The notes: generated by a model not told the origin, from the sequence alone. Counted from the stretch's first letter, positions 17,780-27,217 are shown. The stretch: DNA of 64,000 nucleotides from Caloramator mitchellensis (GCF_001440545.1 NZ_LKHP01000011.1:1-64000), one strand, 5' to 3'. A program made the numbers and translations.

Positions 17780-18238
17780 ATGATTTATAAACCAAACGAA
17801 GTCAAGAGCCTCAAAAAAGGACAAAGCATTAACGTTGAAATCAACGAAGCATTAATGGTTCTAAGGCGAAACTTCTGCGGGGTTTATGAGCTCTATTCAC
17901 AAAAAAATCAAAGACATGTTGAATATTTCGATAATCTAAACTTTTTCAAGATAAGATATGCAGATCTTAACAAAAAATTCCCACTTGTTAATCTTTCTAT
18001 GCAGCGACTTGAAATATTCTCAATATCTAAAAAAATCCCAAAGGAAAGCCTTTTAAAGTGGTTCAATGAATACGGAAAAATTATCCACGAGAATACAAAA
18101 TATCTTGATGGAATTAAGATTGAGTATTATATCTGGATTTCAGAAACCGACGGCTCTGCCTCAAGGTTTAATATAGCTGAATTCGATGATGAATATACTT
18201 TAAATATACCTGCTAAAATAGCAAGAAAAGCATCATAA
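17780..18238 (+). CDS. unknown cytoplasmic protein
   Basis: Protein of 152 residues without signal peptide or membrane segment. It is unrecognised: a lysine-rich N-terminus (KPNEVKSLKKGQSINVEINEA) suggests a small beta domain, followed by a helical middle (KIPKESLLKWFNEYGKIIHEN) and an acidic end. The ATG at 17780 is preferred because AAGGAG is eight bases upstream; the first ATG is too close to that site. It is monocistronic, ending in a terminator at 18244-18278. No neighbour gives a hint of its role. Confidence 0.6.
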   Translation: MIYKPNEVKSLKKGQSINVEINEALMVLRRNFCGVYELYSQKNQRHVEYFDNLNFFKIRYADLNKKFPLVNLSMQRLEIFSISKKIPKESLLKWFNEYGKIIHENTKYLDGIKIEYYIWISETDGSASRFNIAEFDDEYTLNIPAKIARKAS

Positions 18239-18243
18239 AAGAA

Positions 18244-18278
18244 GGCTATCACATTTGCAAAAAGCAAGTGTGATAGCC
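18244..18278 (+). terminator. terminator after the 17780 gene
   Basis: Arms GGCTATCACA and TGTGATAGCC enclose a 15-base A-rich loop and are followed by CTTATAATTATT. The plus-strand U-tract is modest. Confidence 0.65.
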
Positions 18279-18338
18279 CTTATAATTATTAAAACCACCA
18301 TCTTTTTTCAATATTCACAGTAAGAACACAAACTTAAT

Positions 18339-19688
18339 TCAAATAATATCTAAAAGCACTAAAAACTCCGTTCCCTTTCCAACCTCACTTTTTACTAAAA
18401 TCTCCCCTCCATGAAGTCTTATAATTTCCCTTGCAATTGAAAGGCCAAGTCCTCCGACTCCCTTTTCCTTTGCTCTATAAAATCTTTCAAATATATATGG
18501 AAGATATTCATTGTCAATTCCCTCACCATCATCCTTGATGCTAATCTTAATATTGTCATCCTTAATGAGCCTCACTTCAATTTTGCCATCATCACCCGTG
18601 TGCTTTATTGAGTTGCTAATTATATTTAAAATCGCCATTTTAAAATACTCTGCATCTAAAGCAATTTCAGCATAATCCCCAGCTAATTTTATCTCTCTAT
18701 TTCCCTTCAATATTTTAACCTTATCAATAGCCTCCTGCAAAAGCTCCAATAAATTCACAGTTTCCATTTTCAATGTTATATTTCCTGATTCAATTTTTGA
18801 AAGAGTCAAATTCTCATTTACAAGTTTATTAAGTCTTTCAACTTCTTCAATTATTGCTCCTATATATTCCTTTTTCTGCTCCTCAGGCACTAAATCATCA
18901 TAAAGCGCTTCTGCATAACCCTTTATAATTCCAAGAGGCGTTCTAAATTCGTGAGTCACATTTGCAATAAAATCTCGCCTTAACTTTTCAGTTCTTGATA
19001 AGCTAACTGCCATATCATTTATAGTTTTTGCAAGTTCTCCTATTTCGTCACTTGAGGTTATATTAACTCTAGTTTCATAATCCCCTTTTGAAATTTTCTC
19101 CGCTGCATTTTTTATATTTAAAATTGGATTTGTAAATGAGCTGCTTAATATAATTGCCCCAAGTATTGAAATTATAATAGCAATTATTAAAAGAACCGTA
19201 AATTGACCTTTTAGTCTTGCAACATCATTTTTAACTGTAAAAGATGGAATATGAATAAAAATTGCACCTTTAACATTTTCATTCTTTATTGGATATCCAA
19301 GAGTTAAAAGCTGACTCTGCCGTAACATTATTTCATCCTGTGCATAAACCAACTCCCCACCAATTATTTTACCTAAATACTGTGATTCAATCTTAGCAGT
19401 TCTTCCAAACATAAAATTGCCGCTTTGAAAAATGATATTCCCTTTTTCGTCAAATATGCTAACTCGTCCGCCAACTGTATTTGCTACACCTAAGGCAGTT
19501 TCTTTCATTTTATCAATATCTTCTTTATAATACGAAGCTATCTTCTGAGCATAATTAACAAGCCTATCCCTCTCATTTGCATTATAAAACCTTGTAATCA
19601 AATTCCCTTGTAAAAGATAATTGACAAATAAAAGTATCATCAGGAGTAAGCTAGTATAAACCAATAATTTTAATCTTATTCCCTTCAT
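18339..19688 (-). CDS. sensor histidine kinase
   Basis: Membrane kinase of 449 residues. It has two membrane spans (about residues 8-26 and 163-185) around an extracytoplasmic domain, a HAMP domain (about 186-240), a HisKA domain with the phospho-accepting His in VTHEFRTPLGIIKGYAEAL, and an ATPase domain with NIISNSIKHT, IKDDGEGID and GGLGLSIAREI. Its start overlaps the response regulator stop by four bases, so the pair is translationally coupled. The signal is not known. The divergent secreted protein at 20486 is a plausible target. Confidence 0.92.
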   Translation of the reverse strand: MKGIRLKLLVYTSLLLMILLFVNYLLQGNLITRFYNANERDRLVNYAQKIASYYKEDIDKMKETALGVANTVGGRVSIFDEKGNIIFQSGNFMFGRTAKIESQYLGKIIGGELVYAQDEIMLRQSQLLTLGYPIKNENVKGAIFIHIPSFTVKNDVARLKGQFTVLLIIAIIISILGAIILSSSFTNPILNIKNAAEKISKGDYETRVNITSSDEIGELAKTINDMAVSLSRTEKLRRDFIANVTHEFRTPLGIIKGYAEALYDDLVPEEQKKEYIGAIIEEVERLNKLVNENLTLSKIESGNITLKMETVNLLELLQEAIDKVKILKGNREIKLAGDYAEIALDAEYFKMAILNIISNSIKHTGDDGKIEVRLIKDDNIKISIKDDGEGIDNEYLPYIFERFYRAKEKGVGGLGLSIAREIIRLHGGEILVKSEVGKGTEFLVLLDII

Positions 19689-20347
19689 TTTTTCACCTCA
19701 AACTTATAACCAACACCTCTAACAGTTTCGATGTAATCTCTATACTCGCCAAGCTTTTCCCTTAAATTTTTCACATGTGTATCAACTGTTCTTAAATCTC
19801 CATAATAATCATATCCCCATACTCCATTTAAAATCTGTTCTCGAGAGAGGGCTGTTTTTGGCCTTTCATATAAATAAATCAATAAGTCAAACTCTTTTGG
19901 TGTCAAATCTACCCTTTCACCCATTATAAAAACTTCCCTCGCAGCCTTATCTATTATAAAATTCTCTTGCATTGCATCGCTATTCTTGCTTACCCTTTTC
20001 AAAATAGCCTTTACTCTTGCAACTATTTCCCTTGGGCTAGCAGGCTTTACAACATAATCATCCACTCCAAGCTCAAAACCAAATATCTTATCCTCTTCCT
20101 CTCCTCTTGCTGTTAGCATAATAACTGGGACTTCGCTTATTTTCCTTATCTGTCTTAATGTGCTCCAGCCATCCCTTTTAGGAAGCATAACATCCAGAAC
20201 AACAATAGAGTGAAAATCTTTTGAAAATTTATCGACTGCTTCTTCTCCATCTGATGCTTCGTCTACCTTAAAACCTTCCTTTTCAAGATAAAGCTTTAAA
20301 ACTTTTCTTAATCTATCCTCATCTTCAACAAGTAAAATATTTGCCAT
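19685..20347 (-). CDS. OmpR-type response regulator
   Basis: Two-domain regulator of 220 residues. The receiver domain shows acidic pocket VEDEDR, phospho-acceptor Asp in VVLDVMLPKRDGW, and the switch lysine in DDYVVKPASPRE. The winged-helix C-terminal domain ends with LRTVDTHVKNLREKLGEYRDYIETVRGVGY (partly: VDTHVKNLREKLG). It partners the kinase immediately downstream. Divergent to the 20486 gene across a 138-base intergenic region. Confidence 0.94.
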   Translation of the reverse strand: MANILLVEDEDRLRKVLKLYLEKEGFKVDEASDGEEAVDKFSKDFHSIVVLDVMLPKRDGWSTLRQIRKISEVPVIMLTARGEEEDKIFGFELGVDDYVVKPASPREIVARVKAILKRVSKNSDAMQENFIIDKAAREVFIMGERVDLTPKEFDLLIYLYERPKTALSREQILNGVWGYDYYGDLRTVDTHVKNLREKLGEYRDYIETVRGVGYKFEVKK

Positions 20348-20485
20348 TATACCACCTCAATTTTATTTTAATCTATTTTAATTCCACATTGAATAATCTT
20401 CACCAAATCTACACAATTGAATCACAATATCAACATAACTCAATGGCATAATTAAAGCATAAGGTAAATCAAGGAGGTTGATTTT

Positions 20486-20962
20486 ATGAAAATGAAAAAA
20501 TTTGCAATCGCAATTGCAGCTACAACTTTAATAGGCTCTACAGCAATGGCCTATGCTGCAACAAGACCAGTTGACATCGTGTCAAAACTTACAGGAAAGA
20601 GCGTTGAAGCTTTATATCAGGAAAGACAATCAGGTAAAACCTACGGCACAATAGCAAAAGAGGCTGGAAAACTAGACGAGTTTAAGGCGGAAATGTTAAA
20701 GGAAAAGAAAGCTTTACTTGATGAAAGAGTAAAATCTGGAGTTTTAACTCAAGCCCAAGCTGACGAAATCTACAACGCTATTAAAAATAACCAGGTTACA
20801 TGTGATGGGACAGGCACTGCAAAAATTGGCCAAAAATATGGTGTAGGATTTGGTCATGGAATGGGAATGGGTCAAGGTAGAGGTCAGGGATTAAGAAACG
20901 GTTATGGCAGAGGTGCAGCAAACGGATTTGGATTCAGAATGAATCAAAACTTAAACAAGTAA
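20486..20962 (+). CDS. secreted DUF2680-type protein
   Basis: Exported protein of 158 residues. It has a Sec signal peptide (MKMKKFAIAIAATTLIGSTA, cleavage after AYA). The central part (KLTGKSVEALYQERQSGK, then LLDERVKSGVLTQAQADEIY) matches the DUF2680 pattern of small secreted Firmicutes proteins. The tail is rich in Gly, Met, His and Arg (GFGHGMGMGQGRGQG). The start has AAGGAGG eight bases upstream. Divergent from the two-component system, which may control it. The Met/His tail could bind metal, but this is only a guess. Confidence 0.75.
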   Translation: MKMKKFAIAIAATTLIGSTAMAYAATRPVDIVSKLTGKSVEALYQERQSGKTYGTIAKEAGKLDEFKAEMLKEKKALLDERVKSGVLTQAQADEIYNAIKNNQVTCDGTGTAKIGQKYGVGFGHGMGMGQGRGQGLRNGYGRGAANGFGFRMNQNLNK

Positions 20963-21000
20963 CTTCTGAATACTGTGAAATCTAAATGCGTATGAATTTA

Positions 21001-21053
21001 AACCTGAGGGCCGTCTTGAATCTACAACTTACAAGACAGCTCCCTGGTTTTTT
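21001..21053 (+). terminator. terminator after DUF2680 gene
   Basis: Arms AACCTGAGGGCCGTCTTG and CAAGACAGCTCCCTGGTT pair with few mismatches, followed by TTTTTGATG. Confidence 0.85.
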
Positions 21054-21229
21054 GATGGTCTTATAAAGTCTAATTTGTTTTATTCTTTAATCTTGCAGAA
21101 AATATGAAGTGCTCAAAATTTACTCTAAGTTTCCACTAGGTTTTGATGATTATTTAAAATACACAACTTTGTCAACCTATATTATAATCTATTCCTGCGG
21201 CTTGAATTTTGTAAAAAACAGTTTTTCTT

Positions 21230-21282
21230 CTTGTCCAAATTGTCAAACAAATCAAGAAGTCAAGAAATCAAGTGAATGTCAC
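21230..21282 (-). repeat. interspersed repeat copy 11
   Basis: Full copy. Its GTGAC end supplies the TGA stop of cca. Confidence 0.95.
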
Positions 21283-22628
21283 TTATAAAGCCTTTTTACA
21301 TATTCGATGGCGTCGTCGCGGGACTTGATATTTCCCAGGAAAGTTTCCTCTTGAACAGCATCTAATACTTCACCCACGAATTTACCCTTTTTTCCTGTAA
21401 GTTTGATAACATCATCACCGTTAATTAGCTTAGTAGGGACATTCTTCTTCTTATAATACTTATCAATCAATTCCATGCAAAAGCTGAAATATCTTTCCTT
21501 TTCGTTGCTATTGTCTAGCAGCCTTCTTGTTGCAGTCACGTCAAACAAAGAAGCCAGAATAACATCCAGAATATTTTCCCCAAAATCTTTAATAAGCCTA
21601 AAGAGTGCCCTGTCGCTTGCTCCAGTCTTAAAAAGCCCTAAAATTCTCATGTGCCCCTTAATAACTGAAACACAAACATCCCTCTGTTCCTTCGAAAAAT
21701 TGTATCTATTGTCAATTTCTTTAAATTCATCAAAGCCGGTTGCATCGTGCCCCTTAAATGTAATCTTATCCCCTTCTTGCCTAAATGCCTTAGGCTTTCC
21801 GATATCATGCAAAAGCGTTGCAAGCTTTAAAACGGTTAATCTCTTTACTCCTGATAGTTTTTCTTCTAAATGGCTTTTAATTTCATCACCGTGCTTTGTT
21901 TTAAAGACATCCTCAATCATATCTTCAAATGTTTTTATTGCATACATAGAATGGGTAAAAGCATCAACAGTATGGTATTTACACTTTCCAACAAGCTTCA
22001 TCTTTTCAAAGACGGGAAATATTTCTGATAAAAGACCTATGTCGTCAAGCTCTAACAAATACTTATAGCTGTTGTTGCTCTCGAGTATTTTGAATATCTC
22101 ATCTATTATCCTCTCGCCTGATGATTCATTTATTCTATTATGATTATTTTTTATAAATTCAAGCACAGCTTCATCAATCTTAAAGTCAGTTTTACTTCTT
22201 AGTCTAAATGCCCTCAGCATTCTCAAAGGGTCATCTGAAAGAGCATCATCATAGGCAAGTTTAATTATTTTACTCTCTAAATCATGTCTTCCGCCTAAAA
22301 CATCAATCACATTGCCACTCAAATCCATAGCCATAGCATTAATAGTAAAGTCTCTTCTTTTTAGGTCTTCCTCTAATGTCTCCCCCTTAAATTTACAGAA
22401 GTCATAGGTCTTATCTTCTAACACAACCCTTGCAACATCGTCGTGCATTAAAAATACCGAGCCTCCATAAAAATTTGCAAATTTTTCAGCTATGTTATAA
22501 AAATTTTTACCTAACGCAACATCTATATCCTTTGGCTCAATACCTAACAAAGTATCCCTTACAGCTCCCCCAACTATATAGATTTCATAATCTTTTTTAT
22601 CTGAAAAGAATCTTTTCAACTTATCCAT
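21279..22628 (-). CDS. cca: CCA-adding tRNA nucleotidyltransferase with HD domain
   Basis: Class II nucleotidyltransferase of 449 residues that adds or repairs the 3' CCA end of tRNA. Seen: VGGAVRDTLLG and the catalytic pair in PKDIDVAL near residue 30, RRDFTINAMAMD near 102, RMLRAFRL near 145, and an HD domain with LLHDIGKP near 263. The ATG at 22628 is chosen with AGGGTGAG upstream. It is the last gene of a nurA-herA-cca run (gap of 40 bases). The stop is provided by repeat copy 11. Confidence 0.94.
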   Translation of the reverse strand: MDKLKRFFSDKKDYEIYIVGGAVRDTLLGIEPKDIDVALGKNFYNIAEKFANFYGGSVFLMHDDVARVVLEDKTYDFCKFKGETLEEDLKRRDFTINAMAMDLSGNVIDVLGGRHDLESKIIKLAYDDALSDDPLRMLRAFRLRSKTDFKIDEAVLEFIKNNHNRINESSGERIIDEIFKILESNNSYKYLLELDDIGLLSEIFPVFEKMKLVGKCKYHTVDAFTHSMYAIKTFEDMIEDVFKTKHGDEIKSHLEEKLSGVKRLTVLKLATLLHDIGKPKAFRQEGDKITFKGHDATGFDEFKEIDNRYNFSKEQRDVCVSVIKGHMRILGLFKTGASDRALFRLIKDFGENILDVILASLFDVTATRRLLDNSNEKERYFSFCMELIDKYYKKKNVPTKLINGDDVIKLTGKKGKFVGEVLDAVQEETFLGNIKSRDDAIEYVKRLYK

Positions 22629-22668
22629 ATTTCTCACCCTTTTAAAATATCAAACTGTCTTACAATAT

Positions 22669-24516
22669 TTACTTTGCAACATACATATCGCCAAGAGGTG
22701 TTTTTTTATAGTCGATATATCCCTTATCAACTAAGTTATCCAAAAGATTTCTTAAAGTCTCAACATTTGGTGCAACATCAGAGCCTATTTCATCCAATAC
22801 GCTTATAAATTTAGTAGGCATGATGGGCAGCACCCTTTTAATCCTATCGTAAGCTTCCCTGTATTTTTTATTCATCATATCGTCAAGCTCGTCAAATGGG
22901 TTTTCACCATGGCTTGAAGTAGTCATCGCCATCCTAACCCTTATAGCAACTGTCCTTCCTATTATAGCAGATGATACAAACGCATCACCCGATGTCAAAT
23001 AAGGAAGACGCTTTGCCTCCTCTGAAGTTATGTCAGTCTCTTCTTTTATAATATCTATATCAGAGGCTCTGACTGTTCTAAACACTATTTTAGTATTAAG
23101 CTGTGCTGTAATAGTCTCATCCAAAAGAGCAGGTCTTTGGGTTGCAAGTATTAAAAATACCCCGTATTTTCTTCCTTCCTGTGCAATTTCCTTGATTATT
23201 GATTTGGATGGAGTCTCGTAACCCTTAGGTGCAAAATTATGGCTCTCATCAAATGCAAGAATAAACGGTGGGAAAAACTCAGCAGCTTCTCCCCTTTGCT
23301 TCGAGTCCCTGTATTCCCTTCTTTTATAATACAGATTGCTTATCAAATAGGTGGAAAATACGTTTAAAACCTTAATAGGTCCCTGAACGATTACAGTTTT
23401 ACCAGCTAAAAGATTGTTTTCAACAGGCCTTATATCGCTTGTGAATATTCCGTCTCTATATAACCTTTGAAGTCTCCACAAAACACCGTTTAATGATGCT
23501 GCTGGAATGCTGCTGTTCTTTTTAAAAACTTCAAGCATATCCTCAAGGTCTCTTATTCTTTCCTTTTCACCTTTAGTTTGTGCTTCCTGCAAAAGTTTAT
23601 TAATCTTATTTTCATTTCCTATTTCAAAGGCTTCTTTTAAAAGATTAAGTCTTCTTTCAAATGTTAAATAACTATCTCTATATTCATGCAAACTTTGTAT
23701 TACATTTGCCATCGAATCCGTAAGCGTTCCAGCTGCAGCAGATGAGATTATGTTTATAAGGTCCCTTGTATTTAAATCCTGAAACTTAATTCCAATATCC
23801 CTTCCTATTTGAAGGCAGGCAAACTTATCTTTAAAGTCTATTGCATACTTGCTATCAAGGCCGCTCCTTTGTGAAAAATCCATTTCATAATGAGGGTCAA
23901 GAACAACGGTTGGAATATTTAATTTCATAATCTCTTCAAGTATTACCCTCATGCCAAATGATTTTCCAGAACCGGAACCTCCGAATATCCCAATATGCGG
24001 ATATTGATTCATGGATTTTATATCAAATACAAACGGAACTCCATTTTGCAATTGTATATTGCCATTTTCAAAAAGGCAAAGTTTATCCTCGAATACTGGG
24101 TCTAATGAAGTTTTAAGCTCCTCCGTTGACTTGATAACCCCAAGAACAAGCCCGTTTTCGGGATTTACGCTGACTAAAAGGTCCCTGACTTCACTAAAGC
24201 TTGGAACTCTAACCAAACTTCCAGTAGCTACTGGATATTTCGCCTCAACTATTAGCCTCACCTTTGCGATATATATAGTGTTTTCATCGACTTCATATCC
24301 AAGATTTTTCAAAGAGTTTAAAACTTCCCTGTCTGCCATCTCGCCGTTTATATTTAGCGATAAAAATTTATTATACGATGAAGTTTCAACAACCTCACCT
24401 CTTAAGATTCCCTGCATCTTATCTTCAATTATAAGTATCTGATTAATCTTAAAAGGATTATCCTTTGAAACTACATAAATCTCCTGCTGATTTGTAATTC
24501 CTGCAACCTGCATCAT
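22669..24516 (-). CDS. herA: HerA-like hexameric DNA translocase/helicase
   Basis: FtsK/HerA superfamily ATPase of 615 residues. An N-terminal HAS-barrel-like beta region (about 1-150) precedes the RecA-type core with Walker A FGGSGSGKS (about 178-186), Walker B ILAFDESHNFAP near 415 and an arginine-containing LILATQRPALLDE near 450. HerA pumps DNA into NurA during end resection. nurA ends eight bases upstream in the same direction, the pairing known from archaea. The start ATG-ATG has GGGGGAATT upstream. Confidence 0.9.
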   Translation of the reverse strand: MMQVAGITNQQEIYVVSKDNPFKINQILIIEDKMQGILRGEVVETSSYNKFLSLNINGEMADREVLNSLKNLGYEVDENTIYIAKVRLIVEAKYPVATGSLVRVPSFSEVRDLLVSVNPENGLVLGVIKSTEELKTSLDPVFEDKLCLFENGNIQLQNGVPFVFDIKSMNQYPHIGIFGGSGSGKSFGMRVILEEIMKLNIPTVVLDPHYEMDFSQRSGLDSKYAIDFKDKFACLQIGRDIGIKFQDLNTRDLINIISSAAAGTLTDSMANVIQSLHEYRDSYLTFERRLNLLKEAFEIGNENKINKLLQEAQTKGEKERIRDLEDMLEVFKKNSSIPAASLNGVLWRLQRLYRDGIFTSDIRPVENNLLAGKTVIVQGPIKVLNVFSTYLISNLYYKRREYRDSKQRGEAAEFFPPFILAFDESHNFAPKGYETPSKSIIKEIAQEGRKYGVFLILATQRPALLDETITAQLNTKIVFRTVRASDIDIIKEETDITSEEAKRLPYLTSGDAFVSSAIIGRTVAIRVRMAMTTSSHGENPFDELDDMMNKKYREAYDRIKRVLPIMPTKFISVLDEIGSDVAPNVETLRNLLDNLVDKGYIDYKKTPLGDMYVAK

Positions 24517-24524
24517 AATTCCCC

Positions 24525-25463
24525 CTATCTTTTGCTTCTCTTAGGATTAAAAATTCTCTCTCTTATGCCCCTATCTATAGTGCTCTCAATTAAAGTCTTA
24601 ACCATTTCATCCGTTACCTTAACCTCTCTATCTACTAAGTCGAGCCATAGTGGAATTCCTCTTCCTTCCCTCGGAGTTAAAGTATATAAAAGATTGCATA
24701 GCTTAAATCCTTCGTCAAACTGTTCTTCTAAAAAATCAAGTCCAATAACCTGGGGGTCGCTCGACAACCTTGCAAAAATGGTTCTAATTCCCTTTTGCTT
24801 TTTCTCTGTCTTAACCTTTTCGTTTAATTCAAGAGCCTCTCCTTCTTGTAAAATTCCAAACAAAACCTCTCTATCATAAACAACATTTGAATATTTTATC
24901 TCTTCTTTTATAATATTTCCAATGTCCTTAGTCTTAACCTCTTCAGTAACTCCTATGATAATCTTGTTATTTCTTAGCGCTGCATCCTTTAGTTTCTGCC
25001 ACTCTAAAGGGCAGTCTATTCCATAATGCATCAATGAACCATCCATAAGTATTATATTTGATTTAAAATTTTCGATTGCATGCATTGCAGCATCAAGCTC
25101 AAGCTTTGACATCCTTGCCCTTCTTCGCTGCTCATCCTGAAGCTGTCCATCCTCCTCTTCAAACAACGGAGCATACACATCCTGAATAAGCTTTGATTCG
25201 TTTAAAGTAGATTTTGCAAGCGCCTGAACTATTGAAATGTAATGTGGATAAATTCCCCCATAATTGTTAATAGAACCATCTACACCTATTATTCCGTCTG
25301 TTGCAATATTTGAAATTTCATCTGCACTTAACCTTTTAAAAACAAACCTTCTACTTACTTTATCTAAAATTTCATCTATCTTGTTATTCTTAAAGAATTC
25401 ATACTCATTTTTTAGCTTTTCATTCAATATATTTAGCTTTTGCTTTAGCGCTTCAAACTCCAT
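24525..25463 (-). CDS. nurA: NurA-family nuclease
   Basis: Protein of 312 residues with a NurA domain: the first catalytic aspartate in IIGVDGSINNYGG (Asp62), the second acidic motif in IILMDGSLMHYGID near residue 140, and a C-terminal PLWLDLVDREVK segment. NurA dimers are Mn-dependent 5'-3' exonucleases/endonucleases that work with HerA. The N-terminal 45 residues are a helical coiled coil. The start has GAGGTGG upstream and a promoter whose -35 lies in repeat copy 12. First gene of nurA-herA-cca. Confidence 0.88.
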   Translation of the reverse strand: MEFEALKQKLNILNEKLKNEYEFFKNNKIDEILDKVSRRFVFKRLSADEISNIATDGIIGVDGSINNYGGIYPHYISIVQALAKSTLNESKLIQDVYAPLFEEEDGQLQDEQRRRARMSKLELDAAMHAIENFKSNIILMDGSLMHYGIDCPLEWQKLKDAALRNNKIIIGVTEEVKTKDIGNIIKEEIKYSNVVYDREVLFGILQEGEALELNEKVKTEKKQKGIRTIFARLSSDPQVIGLDFLEEQFDEGFKLCNLLYTLTPREGRGIPLWLDLVDREVKVTDEMVKTLIESTIDRGIRERIFNPKRSKR

Positions 25464-25480
25464 AAAACCACCTCAAAATA

Positions 25481-25509
25481 ATTATACCCTTCCAATTGGT
25501 GCCTGTCAC
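25481..25509 (-). promoter_or_regulatory. nurA promoter, -35 inside the repeat
   Basis: TATAAT at 25481-25486 lies 17 bases from GTGACA at 25504-25509 on the minus strand. The -35 match is inside the terminal hairpin of repeat copy 12, which has the variant sequence GTGACAGGCACC. Confidence 0.5.
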
Positions 25510-25551
25510 TTGATTTCTTGACTTCTTGATTTGTTTGACAATTAGGACAAG
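25498..25551 (+). repeat. interspersed repeat copy 12 (GTGCCTGTCAC variant)
   Basis: Full-length copy with the terminal variant GGTGCCTGTCACTTG. The variant end faces nurA, about 35 bases from its start. Confidence 0.92.
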
Positions 25552-25570
25552 GGATAGAGTTTTAAATATA

Positions 25571-25628
25571 AAAAACCCCGCAATGAATGAAGGTAGCATC
25601 TTTAATAAATGCCACTATCATTTGCGGG
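25571..25628 (-). terminator. terminator after DUF1450 gene 1
   Basis: On the minus strand CCCGCAAATGA pairs with TCATTCATTGCGGG around an inner hairpin, and TTTTTTATATTT follows. It ends the FNOR-DUF1450 transcript. Confidence 0.8.
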
Positions 25629-25658
25629 ACTAATAAAAGTCAAATTTTTATGTTAGTT

Positions 25659-25874
25659 TCAAATCATTTCCTTTATCTTTTCAAATAGCTCATCTGCTGT
25701 ATCGGCCTGCACCAATTCATCATCTACAAGCGCATATGGGCCCACCGCACAATCTCCGCAATAACCAAGACAGGATTCGACTTCCACTTCAACTCCATCC
25801 AGTGTCTTTAGCTTCTCTACAACCTCATCAGTTCCATGAGAAAAGTTGTTTTCACAAAACTTTATAACTGGCAT
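25659..25874 (-). CDS. DUF1450 (YuzB-like) small cysteine protein, copy 1
   Basis: Protein of 71 residues. The cysteine at position 7 (KFCENN) and a cluster CLGYCGDC near 35-42 give four cysteines in a thioredoxin-like-ferredoxin arrangement, so an Fe-S cluster or redox role is possible. It follows the FAD/NAD oxidoreductase by 20 bases and is probably co-transcribed. A close paralogue lies on the other side of the CO dehydrogenase (29405-29620). Family function is unknown; an electron-transfer role with the CODH is an inference from position. Confidence 0.85.
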   Translation of the reverse strand: MPVIKFCENNFSHGTDEVVEKLKTLDGVEVEVESCLGYCGDCAVGPYALVDDELVQADTADELFEKIKEMI

Positions 25875-25894
25875 GTTATCACCCCTTAAACACT

Positions 25895-27097
25895 TTATAT
25901 TTTAAGTTTATCCATAATATAATCTATAGATACATTTTCAAAATTTAAATTACCTAAATCAATTTCTTTTTGAATAGCAGACTTTATCTTTGGAGATTTT
26001 TTAGTATCCCCAATTATTATCCCCCCAACAATTTTATTGTCCTTAATAAAAATCCGTTTGTAATTTCCTTCATCACTTTCTTCTACAATAGAATTATCTG
26101 CAAAATTTTCTTCAACCATCCCCATAGAAAACAATGATAAATTAAATGCGTTTAATGTTGTAACAGGAACGATGTGTTCATATTTAGCATCCTTCCCAAC
26201 AATATTATACCCAGCAACCTTTCCCTGTTCTATTGCAATATTCCAAAGTCCAAATATATTCCCATAAAATTCTACAACATCGCCTGCTGCATATACATCA
26301 GTTGCACTTGTCTCCATTTTTTCATTTACAATAACTCCTTTGTTAAACATAACTTTTGAGTTTTCTAAATAATCTATATTAGGACTTATACCTGTTGCGT
26401 ATATTATCATATCTGATGATATTTTTTCCCCTGTATCCAAGATTACACCTTCTGCATGCTCATCACCATATACTTCCTCAACGTTCCTCCCAAGTTTTAT
26501 ATCAATTCCAAATGATTTTATGGCCTTCTCTACAATTTGAGATGACTTTTCATCAAGCTGTTTTGGCATAAGCCTTTCGGAAATTTCAACTATAGTTACT
26601 TTCTTCCCATGCTGATTTAATATCCAGGCAGTTTCAAGCCCTTGAATACCTCCACCTATTTGAATAATGTTGTGCGCCATTTTAATTCCTTCTATTATCG
26701 TTTTTGCATCCTTTAAAGTTCTTAATGTATAAACTCCTTTCTTTTCAATACCTGGTATTGGAGGGGTATAATTTTTTGCACCGCTTGCCAGCAAAAGTTT
26801 GTAGTATGATATAGGCTTCCAGTCTTCTAGATATATAAGTTTATTGTTGGTATCAATAGATAAAACCCTTGTGTTTAGATTTATCTCAACACCATTTTTA
26901 TCATACCAATCCTTTTTTTGCAGTAATATTTTATCATCCTCTAATTTATCAAATAGACCCTTTGATAGCCTTATTCTGTTATATGGATAAAAATCTTCAT
27001 CGCCAAACAAAAGTATATTGCTTTTCAAATCCTCTTCTCTAATGGCCTTTATCGCGGATATAGCAGCAATTCCATTTCCAACAATAACAATATTCAA
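25895..27097 (-). CDS. FAD/NAD(P)-dependent oxidoreductase (CODH-associated FNOR type)
   Basis: Pyridine-nucleotide-disulfide oxidoreductase-like flavoprotein of 400 residues. The FAD site is GNGIAAISAIKAI at the N-terminus; the NAD(P) site is QIGGGIQGLETAWIL near residue 145; the second FAD motif is DVYAAGDVVEFYG near 265. It resembles NADH:rubredoxin reductase and the N-terminal part of NirB. Similar proteins are encoded next to CO dehydrogenases and are thought to pass electrons from CO to NAD(P)+. It is divergent to cooS across 120 bases, and no cooF-type ferredoxin gene is present. Confidence 0.88.
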   Translation of the reverse strand: MNIVIVGNGIAAISAIKAIREEDLKSNILLFGDEDFYPYNRIRLSKGLFDKLEDDKILLQKKDWYDKNGVEINLNTRVLSIDTNNKLIYLEDWKPISYYKLLLASGAKNYTPPIPGIEKKGVYTLRTLKDAKTIIEGIKMAHNIIQIGGGIQGLETAWILNQHGKKVTIVEISERLMPKQLDEKSSQIVEKAIKSFGIDIKLGRNVEEVYGDEHAEGVILDTGEKISSDMIIYATGISPNIDYLENSKVMFNKGVIVNEKMETSATDVYAAGDVVEFYGNIFGLWNIAIEQGKVAGYNIVGKDAKYEHIVPVTTLNAFNLSLFSMGMVEENFADNSIVEESDEGNYKRIFIKDNKIVGGIIIGDTKKSPKIKSAIQKEIDLGNLNFENVSIDYIMDKLKI

Positions 27098-27217
27098 AAG
27101 CCCTCGCCTCCTTAATTATATATTTTTTCAAAAAATAGATTTTTTATCATTACTTATGAATAAACAGTTCGCGCTTTTTGCAAACTAAACTTGAATAAAG
27201 AAAGGGAGGTATTGTAA

